NCBI GenBank assembly: GCA_027488975.1
Contig: JAIYAQ010000012.1
Location: forward strand, 124,001-188,000
DNA: 64,000 bases
Source: Cyanobium sp. E1_MAG_00006
Lineage (GTDB): Bacteria > Cyanobacteriota > Cyanobacteriia > PCC-6307 > Cyanobiaceae
Direction: 5' to 3'
Part shown: one piece after another, positions 19,010 through 25,442 of the stretch
How the letters are laid out: every line of letters starts with the position of its first letter
How positions within the stretch are numbered: the stretch's first letter is position 1
Notes under the pieces: generated by a model
Database searches by the model: none
Seen by the model: only the letters and a program-made list of their open reading frames with translations
What the model was told of the DNA's origin: nothing
Translations under genes and position numbers: made by a program

Positions 19010-19845
19010 GATCCGCCGCCCGAGGTCCGATGCCCATCGCCCTGCCGCTGCTGGCGGCCCTCATCTGGAGCCTGCTGCCTCTGCTCTGGCAGCTGCTCAC
19101 CTCCCTGCGCACGCCGGAGGCGCTGGTGCTGCAGGGGCCGGCGGCCTGGCTGCAGGGCTGGACCCTCGCCAACTACCGCCAGGTGCTGCAGGGGGATCCG
19201 CCCTTCTGGCGCTATCTGTTCAACAGCTGCCTGGTGGGTGCCGCCAGCACCGGGCTCACGCTGCTGCTGGCGATCCCGGCCGCCTACGGGCTGCAGCGGC
19301 AGCGGCCGGCTCTGCGGGGTGGCATCAGTCTGCTGCTGCTGGCGGCGGCAATGTTCCCCTACGTGCTGCTGTTCCTTGCCCTGCTGGAGCTGGCAAGGGC
19401 CCTGGGCTGGGGCAACCAGCTGCTGGCGCTGGCCCTGCCCTATGCGGGCCTGTCGCTGCCGCTGGCGGTGCTGCTGCTGCGGGCGGCGTTCGCCGATCTT
19501 CCGGCGGAACTGGAGGATGCCGCCCGGCTGGAGGGCCTCAACCTCTGGCAGCGGCTGCACCGGGTGCTGCTGCCCCTGCTGGCTCCGGCCGTCGCCAGCA
19601 CGGCGATCCTGGTGTTCCTGTTCAGCTGGAACGAGTACCCGATCGCCCTCACCTGGATCAGCCGCAATGACATGCTCACCCTGCCGGTGGCGATGGCGCG
19701 CATCGCCGGCTCCTCGGTGTATGCGGTGCCCTACGGGGCGTTTGCAGCGGCCACGGTGCTCGGCGGCCTGCCGCTGCTGGCTCTGGTGCTCGTGTTCCAG
19801 CGGCAGATCGTGAGCGGTCTCACCCAGGGGGCGGTGAAGGGATGA
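19006..19845 (+). CDS. ggtD: sugar ABC transporter permease (GgtD-like)
   Basis: MalG/UgpE-type permease of 279 residues. The EAA motif reads ELEDAARLEGLNLWQRLHRV, and the typical FSWNEYPIALTWI segment precedes the C-terminal helices. The ATG at 19006 overlaps the ggtC stop (ATGA), and its own end overlaps the ATPase start, so the operon is translationally coupled throughout. Confidence 0.85.
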   Translation: MRSAARGPMPIALPLLAALIWSLLPLLWQLLTSLRTPEALVLQGPAAWLQGWTLANYRQVLQGDPPFWRYLFNSCLVGAASTGLTLLLAIPAAYGLQRQRPALRGGISLLLLAAAMFPYVLLFLALLELARALGWGNQLLALALPYAGLSLPLAVLLLRAAFADLPAELEDAARLEGLNLWQRLHRVLLPLLAPAVASTAILVFLFSWNEYPIALTWISRNDMLTLPVAMARIAGSSVYAVPYGAFAAATVLGGLPLLALVLVFQRQIVSGLTQGAVKG

Positions 19846-20825
19846 CCACAGCCGGACTGCACTGCGAACAGCTGAGCCGCCGCGTCGGCGATCGCCTGCT
19901 GCTGGATGGCCTCAACCTTTCGGTGGCACCGGGCGAAAGCCTGGCGCTGCTGGGCCCAAGCGGCTGCGGCAAGACCACCACCCTGCGGCTGCTGGCGGGG
20001 CTCGATCCGGTGAGCGGCGGCCGCATCCGGCTGGACGGGCAGGACGTGACCCACAGCCCGGCGGGTGAGCGCCAGGTGGCGATGGTCTTCCAGAGCTATG
20101 CGCTCTATCCGCACCTGAGCGTGCTGGCCAACCTGGAGCTGGGGCTGGAGGTGCGGCGCGTGCCGGCGCCGGAACGGCGGCAGCGGATCGCCGAGGTGCT
20201 GGCACTGCTGCAGCTGGAGGGCCTGGAGCGGCGCCGGCCGGCCCAGCTCTCGGGCGGCCAGCGCCAGCGGGTGGCCCTGGCCCGGGCGCTGCTGCGGCAG
20301 CCGCGGCTGATGCTGCTGGATGAGCCCATGAGCAATCTCGATGCCCAGCTGCGCGATCAGCTGCGGCCGGAGCTGCGCGCCCTGCTGCACCGGGCCGGCC
20401 ACCCCGTGATCCACGTGACCCACGACCAGCAGGAGGCGATGGGCCTGGCCGATCGCATCGCCGTGCTCGAGAGCGGCGTGCTGCAGCAGGTGGGCACCCC
20501 CCAGGAGCTGTATCACCGGCCCGCCAACCTGTTCGTGGCCCGCTTCCTCGGGCGCCCCGGCATCAACCTGCTGGCCGGCGAGGCCGGCGTGCAACTGGGC
20601 ATCCGCCCGGAACAGTTGCGCCTGGTGGAGAGCGGCGGGCTGCCGGCGCGGCTGCTGCGGCGCGAATGGCAGGGCAGCCAGCAGCTGCTCTGGCTGGACA
20701 CCAGCCGCGGCGAACTGCTGCTGCTGGCGGAGGCGAGCCTTAGCCCCGGTGAGCAGCTGCAGGTGAGTTGGCGCCCGGAGGACGAACTGCGCTTCAGCAG
20801 CGCCTCAGGGGAGCGGCTGGCCTGA
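19842..20825 (+). CDS. ggtA: sugar ABC transporter ATP-binding protein (GgtA-like)
   Basis: 327 residues. Walker [12 protein letters not shown]-loop [11 protein letters not shown], signature [15 protein letters not shown], Walker [13 protein letters not shown] and the H-loop HVTHDQQEA are all intact. A C-terminal TOBE-type domain follows from about residue 240, as in MalK/UgpC/MsmX importers. It energises the two upstream permeases. Together the four genes form a complete importer, probably for compatible solutes leaking from the cell. Confidence 0.88.
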   Translation: MTTAGLHCEQLSRRVGDRLLLDGLNLSVAPGESLALLGPSGCGKTTTLRLLAGLDPVSGGRIRLDGQDVTHSPAGERQVAMVFQSYALYPHLSVLANLELGLEVRRVPAPERRQRIAEVLALLQLEGLERRRPAQLSGGQRQRVALARALLRQPRLMLLDEPMSNLDAQLRDQLRPELRALLHRAGHPVIHVTHDQQEAMGLADRIAVLESGVLQQVGTPQELYHRPANLFVARFLGRPGINLLAGEAGVQLGIRPEQLRLVESGGLPARLLRREWQGSQQLLWLDTSRGELLLLAEASLSPGEQLQVSWRPEDELRFSSASGERLA

Positions 20826-20836
20826 GCACCGGCGCG

Positions 20837-21217
20837 TCATTTCGCGAGGCTGGTGGGAAGGTTCGGGCTGGCGGGATTCACGGTGAGCTGCTGAAGCTGC
20901 GGTTGCAGCACCAGATCCATGTCCTCCATCGGGATGGCACCGAGCAGCACCTCGTCTCCAAGCACCATCGCGCCGGTGAAGCAGCGGCGATTGGCAAAGC
21001 GCACCTCCACCGGGCCCATGTAGGGAACGGAACGGCGATGGCCATCGGCCAGCACCACCTCGCGGCGCTCCAGTTCCCGCAGCTGCAACTGCAGGGCCAG
21101 ATGCTCGGGGATGCAGAGGTGCACGGCACCGGAATCGGCCAGGGCCGACACCTCCAGGCCATGGAGGCCCGGTTCGGTGGGATTCAGCAGGGTGACACTG
21201 GCGCGAATGAGGCCCAT
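20837..21217 (-). CDS. retropepsin-like aspartic protease domain protein
   Basis: 126 residues, a single clan AA domain. The catalytic D-S-G triad sits in ALADSGAVHLCIPEHLA. The VVLADGHRRSVPYMGPVEVRF strand pair and the late LGAIPMEDMDLVLQP segment (hydrophobic-hydrophobic-Gly motif) follow the gag-pol-like fold. There is no signal peptide, and it presumably acts as a dimer. Stand-alone cyanobacterial members have no settled role. Converges with ggtA, 11 bases apart. Confidence 0.75.
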   Translation of the reverse strand: MGLIRASVTLLNPTEPGLHGLEVSALADSGAVHLCIPEHLALQLQLRELERREVVLADGHRRSVPYMGPVEVRFANRRCFTGAMVLGDEVLLGAIPMEDMDLVLQPQLQQLTVNPASPNLPTSLAK

Positions 21218-21352
21218 GGCAGAACGCTAGGCAGAGGGCAACAGGGCGGAGCCCTGCAGCAAGGGTTCCCGGCTTTGGCAGTGAAGGTTCCCTCTGTTTG
21301 ATAGGCTCCGAAGGTGGCTCATGGCCACATCGTTTTCGTTTGGTTGAAGGTC

Positions 21353-21589
21353 ATGTCCCGGGTCTGCCAGCTCACCGGCAAGCGCGCCAACAACGGCATG
21401 GCCGTCTCGCACTCCCACGTGCGCACCAAGAAGCTGCAGCAGGTGAACCTGCAGGAACGCCGCCTGTGGTGGGCCGAGGGCAACCGCTTCGTGAAGCTGC
21501 GCGTGTCCACACGCGCCCTCAAGACCATCCAGAAGAAGGGTCTGGGCGCCTACGCCAAGGAACTGGGCGTCAACCTGGCCAAGATCTGA
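21353..21589 (+). CDS. rpmB: 50S ribosomal protein L28
   Basis: 78 residues, [20 protein letters not shown], with the conserved [13 protein letters not shown] and the basic C-terminal part ([19 protein letters not shown]). A structural protein of the large subunit. The ATG at 21353 is the family start; the in-frame ATG at 21314 is not. htpG and rpmB are separated here by the ggt operon and the aspartic-protease gene. Confidence 0.95.
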   Translation: MSRVCQLTGKRANNGMAVSHSHVRTKKLQQVNLQERRLWWAEGNRFVKLRVSTRALKTIQKKGLGAYAKELGVNLAKI

Positions 21590-21607
21590 GCGAGAACCTC
21601 ATCCGTC

Positions 21608-22171
21608 ATGAACCGACGCCAGCTGCTACGCGGCCTCGGCATCAGCACCCTGGGCCTGCTGGCGATTCCGCCGCAGGCCCTTGCCATTGGCGGCATCCTG
21701 CCGGAGCTGGATCAGGCGGCTCCGGGCTTCAGCCTGGGCGGCGTGGCCCCCGATGCCAGTGGTGAGGCGGTTGAGGCAACCCTGAGCCTGGCCGACTTCG
21801 CCGGCCAGTGGCTGGTGCTGTACTTCTACCCGCGCGACTTCACCGAGGGCTGCACCCTCGAAGCGCGCGGCTTTCAGCGGGATCTCGCAGCCTTCCGCCA
21901 GGCCGGTGCCGCTGTGGCGGGCATCAGCGCCGACGACGCCGATTCCCACAGCCGCTTCTGCGGCAGCGAATCCCTGTCCTTCCCGCTGCTCTCCGATCCG
22001 GGCGGCCGGGTGAGCAAGGCCTACGGCAGTTGGATTGCACCGTTCTCCCAGCGCCACACCTTCCTGATCGACCCCAGCGGCACCCTGCGGGCGCGCTGGA
22101 CTGCCGTGCGCCCGAGCGGCCACAGCCAGGAGGTGCTGGCGGAGCTGAAACAGCTACAGCAACAGGCCTGA
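21608..22171 (+). CDS. exported peroxiredoxin, BCP/PrxQ type
   Basis: 187 residues with a twin-arginine-like N-terminus (MNRRQLLRGLGISTLGLLAI) ending near ALA-IGG, so export to the thylakoid lumen or periplasm is likely. The AhpC/TSA fold carries the peroxidatic Cys in FYPRDFTEGCTLEARGF. A second Cys occurs at RFCGSESLSFPLL. Reduces peroxides using a thiol partner. 18 bases after rpmB. Confidence 0.88.
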   Translation: MNRRQLLRGLGISTLGLLAIPPQALAIGGILPELDQAAPGFSLGGVAPDASGEAVEATLSLADFAGQWLVLYFYPRDFTEGCTLEARGFQRDLAAFRQAGAAVAGISADDADSHSRFCGSESLSFPLLSDPGGRVSKAYGSWIAPFSQRHTFLIDPSGTLRARWTAVRPSGHSQEVLAELKQLQQQA

Positions 22172-22174
22172 AGC

Positions 22175-22227
22175 ACCGGGAGTTCTGCAACGCCGGCGGC
22201 GTGTGCCACTACGGCTGGTCGTCCTGA
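22175..22227 (+). pseudogene. orphan C-terminal tail resembling the SelO tail
   Basis: Directly after the peroxiredoxin stop, another frame reads HREFCNAGGVCHYGWSS and stops at 22225-22227. The last residues of selO at 57.9 kb read [16 protein letters not shown], identical at 11 of 16 places. There is no SelO body upstream, so this is either a 3' scrap of a second selO-type gene or a short recombined tail. Its end overlaps the 3' end of the C39-like gene on the other strand by about 19 bases. Confidence 0.5.
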
Positions 22228-22799
22228 GCATCGGCGCGGCGGAAGCTCATGCACCAGCCGCTGCCCGGGCCCTCCACCTCCCAGCGCGGCAACCAGTGGC
22301 GCCAGCTGTAGGCCACACCCTGGCCGCCGGAGCCGATGCGCACGTAGCCGCCGTTGATCGTGTCGAGCTCGCCGTAGGGGTCGTTGAACAGGCAGAAGCC
22401 TGGGGCGAGCCCCACGCTGAGGATCCAGTGGCCGCCGCCGCGGGGTGCCGATGAGGGGCCGTGGTGCAGGAAGCCAGTGGCCAGGGGATAGCCGCTGCGC
22501 AGTTCACGCTCCAGCAGGGCGCGATCACCGCGGGTGCTGAAGCGGGCCAGCACGCCGTAGTCCGCGCAGGCGCGGATCTGGGCCTGGGGGGAGGTGGTGT
22601 CGCCGTAGCGGCGCACGGTGTGCAGGTAGGCGTCGTCGGCGTTGGAGCCGAGCAGAGCGGCCGGCCGCAGATACTTCACCGCCATGGCGCAGGTGGAGGA
22701 GAAGCACATGCGCGAGGCCTGGCCGGGCACACGGCTGTCGGTCTGCACGTAGTACTGCCGCACCGGCAGCAGCAGGCGCGCTCCGGTGGCAGGGGGCAT
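22209..22799 (-). CDS. C39-like cysteine peptidase family protein
   Basis: 196 residues with a papain-like C39 fold. A candidate catalytic triad is Cys32 (SRMCFSSTCAM), His124 (GGGHWILSVG) and Asp140 (LFNDPYGEL). No signal peptide or ABC-transporter domain is attached, so it is not a bacteriocin exporter of the usual kind. Related proteins occur in cyanobacteria and their phages; the substrate is unknown. No RiPP precursor is directly adjacent. Confidence 0.7.
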   Translation of the reverse strand: MPPATGARLLLPVRQYYVQTDSRVPGQASRMCFSSTCAMAVKYLRPAALLGSNADDAYLHTVRRYGDTTSPQAQIRACADYGVLARFSTRGDRALLERELRSGYPLATGFLHHGPSSAPRGGGHWILSVGLAPGFCLFNDPYGELDTINGGYVRIGSGGQGVAYSWRHWLPRWEVEGPGSGWCMSFRRADAQDDQP

Positions 22800-22940
22800 G
22801 GGATGGGCACGACTCTCCCCGCTGGTAGCAAGGACACGGCCCGCCGTCAGGCCGCTTCAGCTGGGGAAAGAGCTGATCAGCTCTTCTACGGCCATGGTGG
22901 CGTCTAAGGCTGTACAAGAGTCCGTTGCACACCAGAAGCC

Positions 22941-23165
22941 ATGGCGATCGGCGTTCGGATGGCAGCGGCAATGGAAGAGCGTCTTAATGCGGTGGCCAAG
23001 CGGCTGGGCAAAAGCCGCAGTGCCTGCATCCGTGAGGCCATCGATCACGACCTGCTGCGTCATGGCGATGGTGATGAGGCCCGCCGACAGTCCGAGCACA
23101 TCGCCCAGCTCGAGCAGACGCACTGGAGCGAGCAGGTGCCCAACTGGAGCGACTGGACCGCATGA
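22941..23165 (+). CDS. ribbon-helix-helix (CopG-like) protein
   Basis: 74 residues. The N-terminal part VRMAAAMEERLNAVAKRLGK plus SRSACIREAIDHDLL has the strand-helix-helix pattern of RHH DNA-binding antitoxins. The C-terminal part (HIAQLEQTHWSEQVPNWSDW) resembles a toxin-binding tail. No toxin gene follows: the next gene is a TspO homologue. It is therefore an orphan antitoxin or a small autonomous regulator. Confidence 0.65.
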   Translation: MAIGVRMAAAMEERLNAVAKRLGKSRSACIREAIDHDLLRHGDGDEARRQSEHIAQLEQTHWSEQVPNWSDWTA

Positions 23166-23242
23166 CCCGCCACGCGCTTCGGCGGGAAACGTGGTGACCG
23201 TGACCAGCCGGCGCCAGGCTGGGGGTAGTTCCGGACGATCCC

Positions 23243-23689
23243 ATGGCGGCCGCAGTGGTGATCCTGCTGGTGATGGTGGCGGTGGGCGTGCTGCTGAACC
23301 CCAGCCGCGAGCAGTTCGCCTGGTTCCTGCGGCTGCGGCGGCCGGCCTGGCTCACGTTTGAGGGCCTGATCCCGCTGATCTGGATCGCCATCTATGCCTG
23401 CTTCTACGCCTCTGCGCTGCTCAGCTGGAACGCCAGCTGGAGCTGGGGCCTGATGGCGGGCTATCTGGTGCTGCTGCTGCTGGTGCAGAGCTACACCTGG
23501 CTGATCTGCCGCAGCCGGAGGCTGGCCAACGGAACGGCCGTCGGCCTGGCGGGCTGGCTGTGGGGCGTGGCCCTGGCGGTGCTGGTGCAGCCGCACTCCG
23601 CGGTCGCGGTGGTGCTGCTGATCCCTTTCCTGCTCTGGAGCCCGGTGGGAACACTCGTCACCTGGCAGATGCAGCGGTTGAACCGGTGA
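23243..23689 (+). CDS. TspO/MBR family membrane protein
   Basis: 148 residues with five membrane spans. RRPAWLTFEGLIPLIWIAIY followed by ACFYAS resembles the TspO loop and second helix. The family binds tetrapyrroles and is linked to stress and light regulation in bacteria. Several conserved Trp positions can be followed, but similarity is modest, so this is a family-level call. Confidence 0.65.
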   Translation: MAAAVVILLVMVAVGVLLNPSREQFAWFLRLRRPAWLTFEGLIPLIWIAIYACFYASALLSWNASWSWGLMAGYLVLLLLVQSYTWLICRSRRLANGTAVGLAGWLWGVALAVLVQPHSAVAVVLLIPFLLWSPVGTLVTWQMQRLNR

Positions 23690-23708
23690 GGCACGGGGTG
23701 CGGCGGGC

Positions 23709-23921
23709 TCAGAGAAGCTCCCGAAACTCCTGAGGGGTCAGGCCTGCATCACGAGCAATAGCGCCCATGGTGATCGCGTTGATCGGGTCATGGCGGGGAA
23801 TCACCAGGCGCCTGGAGCCATTGCTCATAATCAAATGCCCGGATTCGCGCACGACGCGATAGCCAAGCTTCTGAAAGACCTTCACCGCCTCTTTCTGACT
23901 GATCCCCGGCAGCCTTGGCAT
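23709..23921 (-). CDS. hicA: HicA mRNA interferase toxin
   Basis: 70-residue double-stranded-RNA-binding-like toxin: MPRLPGISQKEAVKVFQKLG, then the active-site His in RESGHLIMSNGSRRLVIPRH, and DPINAITMGAIARDAGLT. Translation of this gene is coupled to hicB by a TAATG junction, which places the antitoxin first, opposite to the classic hicA-hicB order. Looks intact. Confidence 0.9.
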   Translation of the reverse strand: MPRLPGISQKEAVKVFQKLGYRVVRESGHLIMSNGSRRLVIPRHDPINAITMGAIARDAGLTPQEFRELL

Positions 23922-24118
23922 TACACAGCCAACTCCAGCGTTTCCACACTTTTCACACCAGCTTCCTCAGCCTCGACTTCCAACCAGAGGGAAATGGCCT
24001 CGCGGATGTTGCTGAGGGCGTCGTCACGGGTTGAACCCTGGGAATGGCAGCCGGGCAGATCAAGGCAGCTGACGGACCAGCCTTCATCGGTTTCCAGCAG
24101 GCGGATGCGGTAGGTCAT
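23921..24118 (-). CDS. hicB: HicB-type antitoxin
   Basis: 65 residues starting MTYRIRLLETDEGWSVSCLD, with the partial RNase H fold signature LPGCHSQGSTRDDALSNIRE. It is the short form without a DNA-binding domain, so autoregulation may need another factor. The stop codon shares its last A with the hicA ATG. The in-frame upstream extension to 24277 is not typical and is excluded. Confidence 0.88.
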   Translation of the reverse strand: MTYRIRLLETDEGWSVSCLDLPGCHSQGSTRDDALSNIREAISLWLEVEAEEAGVKSVETLELAV

Positions 24119-24275
24119 GGTGCCGGCACCTGGTTTGAACAGTCTGGCGCCCCAAACCGCCAGTACCATCACCGGCATCAACACTCTGACTGTGCCGGTG
24201 AACACCCAAGGAAGGGGGTAGTCGCCCACCCCAGAAAACCCCGGTGGAGCAAGCTGAAGGCAAGCAAGAGGCCTC

Positions 24276-24668
24276 ATGCCTCAGACCACCGTGGAACAGG
24301 ATTCCGTTCGGCTCACCACCACCAGGAGCACATCCCAGCAGCAGCGCCCAGCCTCAGAGGCGGCAGCGAGCAAAGGGTTCGGGGGCGGCGGGACGAGCAA
24401 AAGCCGCAAACGCAAGGCCGGCGGCAAGCGCAGTCCGGCCCTCAGCAAGGCGGACTGGGGTCCGCTCGGCAAACACCCCGACCTCGATGCGATCGTGGCG
24501 CGCCAACGCCTGCAACTGCCCCTCTCGGGGCGCCTGAGCGAAAGCCAGGTGAACCAGGCCTGGAAGCGTTGTGCCAGCGAACATCACCCCGACCGTGGCG
24601 GCGCGCACGACACGATGCAGCTGGTGAACGGTGCGCGGGATCTGCTGCTGGGCCGTTCCCTCAGCTGA
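24276..24668 (+). CDS. small J-domain-like protein
   Basis: 130 residues. The first 55 are Ser/Thr/Gln/Lys-rich and probably disordered. The C-terminal 70 contain a degenerate J domain with helix QVNQAWKRCASEHHPDRGG (HPD at residues 104-106) and a final helix MQLVNGARDLLLG. It could stimulate an Hsp70, possibly the DnaK encoded at 7-9 kb. It borders the accessory block. Confidence 0.7.
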   Translation: MPQTTVEQDSVRLTTTRSTSQQQRPASEAAASKGFGGGGTSKSRKRKAGGKRSPALSKADWGPLGKHPDLDAIVARQRLQLPLSGRLSESQVNQAWKRCASEHHPDRGGAHDTMQLVNGARDLLLGRSLS

Positions 24669-24744
24669 GCGCCAGCACGCCTGGGAGGCGCCAATGGCGT
24701 GGGCTGGGTTGAATCGCCTTGAGGCGCTGAGGGGTGGCGGGTCT

Positions 24745-24857
24745 TAAACCGCCAACGCCATTCCCTGCATCCACCCCGCCGGGTTCTCCCGGTCTGGCTG
24801 GCTGGGTCGTGCCAGAGCACGCCTTCGCGGTGGATCCAGGGGGCGTCGTCGCGCAGG
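24745..24857 (-). pseudogene. partial copy of the DUF3427 helicase 3' end
   Basis: Two short blocks repeat the neighbouring helicase gene. Bases 24745-24791 match about 25444-25490, the last codons of the gene. Bases 24798-24857 match about 25791-25851, the APWIHREGVLWHEP region, with one base lost. About 300 bases between the blocks are missing. It lies on the same strand as the real gene and on the other side of the MNT/HEPN genes, so the toxin-antitoxin module sits between two copies of the helicase 3' end. Confidence 0.75.
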
Positions 24858-24906
24858 GGCACTTGCCAGAGGGGGACCCTGGCCATGAATGGGAAGGCTG
24901 TTCGTC

Positions 24907-25121
24907 TCAAGCCAGTACGACCTTGAGCTGAGTGATCAGCAAAGGCAGCTCCACCTGAACGACATCCCAGACCACATCTGCGCAAGCCTTGCGTCAGATG
25001 GGATGCGGGCTGCTGCTTCGCCGATGAGCTCGATGTTGCGGAGAACCGCGTCCTGAATCAGTTGGTTTTGGGCGAACTGGTCGCGGTTCCGGCCAGACGG
25101 GCGATCAGATGCTGATGGCAT
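24907..25121 (-). pseudogene. HEPN (DUF86-type) toxin, broken
   Basis: The ATG at 25121 overlaps the MNT stop and reads into a normal HEPN start region, QFAQNQLIQDAVLRNIELIG plus EAAARIPSDARLA. The conserved middle, including the R-x4-H catalytic motif expected after PWREM, is missing. A different frame then gives the usual C-terminal helix VWDVVQVELPLLITQLKVVL and stops at 24907. The RNase or AMP-acceptor site is thus lost and the product should be inactive. Confidence 0.75.
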
Positions 25122-25401
25122 CAGCCTCCACGCTCTGCCGCAATTCCTGCCTGAGGGCCTGTTCCGTCACCAGGTCCACGGGCCTTCCAAGAAGATCCTC
25201 CAGGAACACCTGCAGGCCATAGAACTGCCTGGCGGTGGAGGGGGCTGAGAACGCCACAAGCAGATCCACATCGCTCTCGGGAGTGGCCGATCCCCGTGCC
25301 CATGAACCGAAGATCCGGAGGCTGCTGACGCCGAAGCGCTCGCTCCAAGCGGGCGCGTGCTCTCTCAGCAGGCGGATCAGGTCGTCGGCGGTCTCAGCCA
25401 T
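25105..25401 (-). CDS. MNT-type nucleotidyltransferase antitoxin
   Basis: 98 residues with the minimal nucleotidyltransferase signature GSWARGSATPESDVDLLVAF: Gly-Ser at 32-33, metal ligands Asp44 and Asp46. MNT partners adenylylate and neutralise HEPN toxins. The start at 25401 (MAETADDLIRLLREH) lies 41 bases after the helicase stop on the same strand, so it may be cotranscribed with it. It appears intact although its HEPN partner is damaged. Confidence 0.85.
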   Translation of the reverse strand: MAETADDLIRLLREHAPAWSERFGVSSLRIFGSWARGSATPESDVDLLVAFSAPSTARQFYGLQVFLEDLLGRPVDLVTEQALRQELRQSVEADAISI

Positions 25402-25442
25402 TGCGCAGGAGTTGTGGGCGACGATCGGCACCGGATCGAACG

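Noticed and set aside
22941-23165. RHH gene treated as half of a toxin-antitoxin pair with the following gene
   Set aside because: The following gene is a five-span TspO-like protein, not a toxin family.
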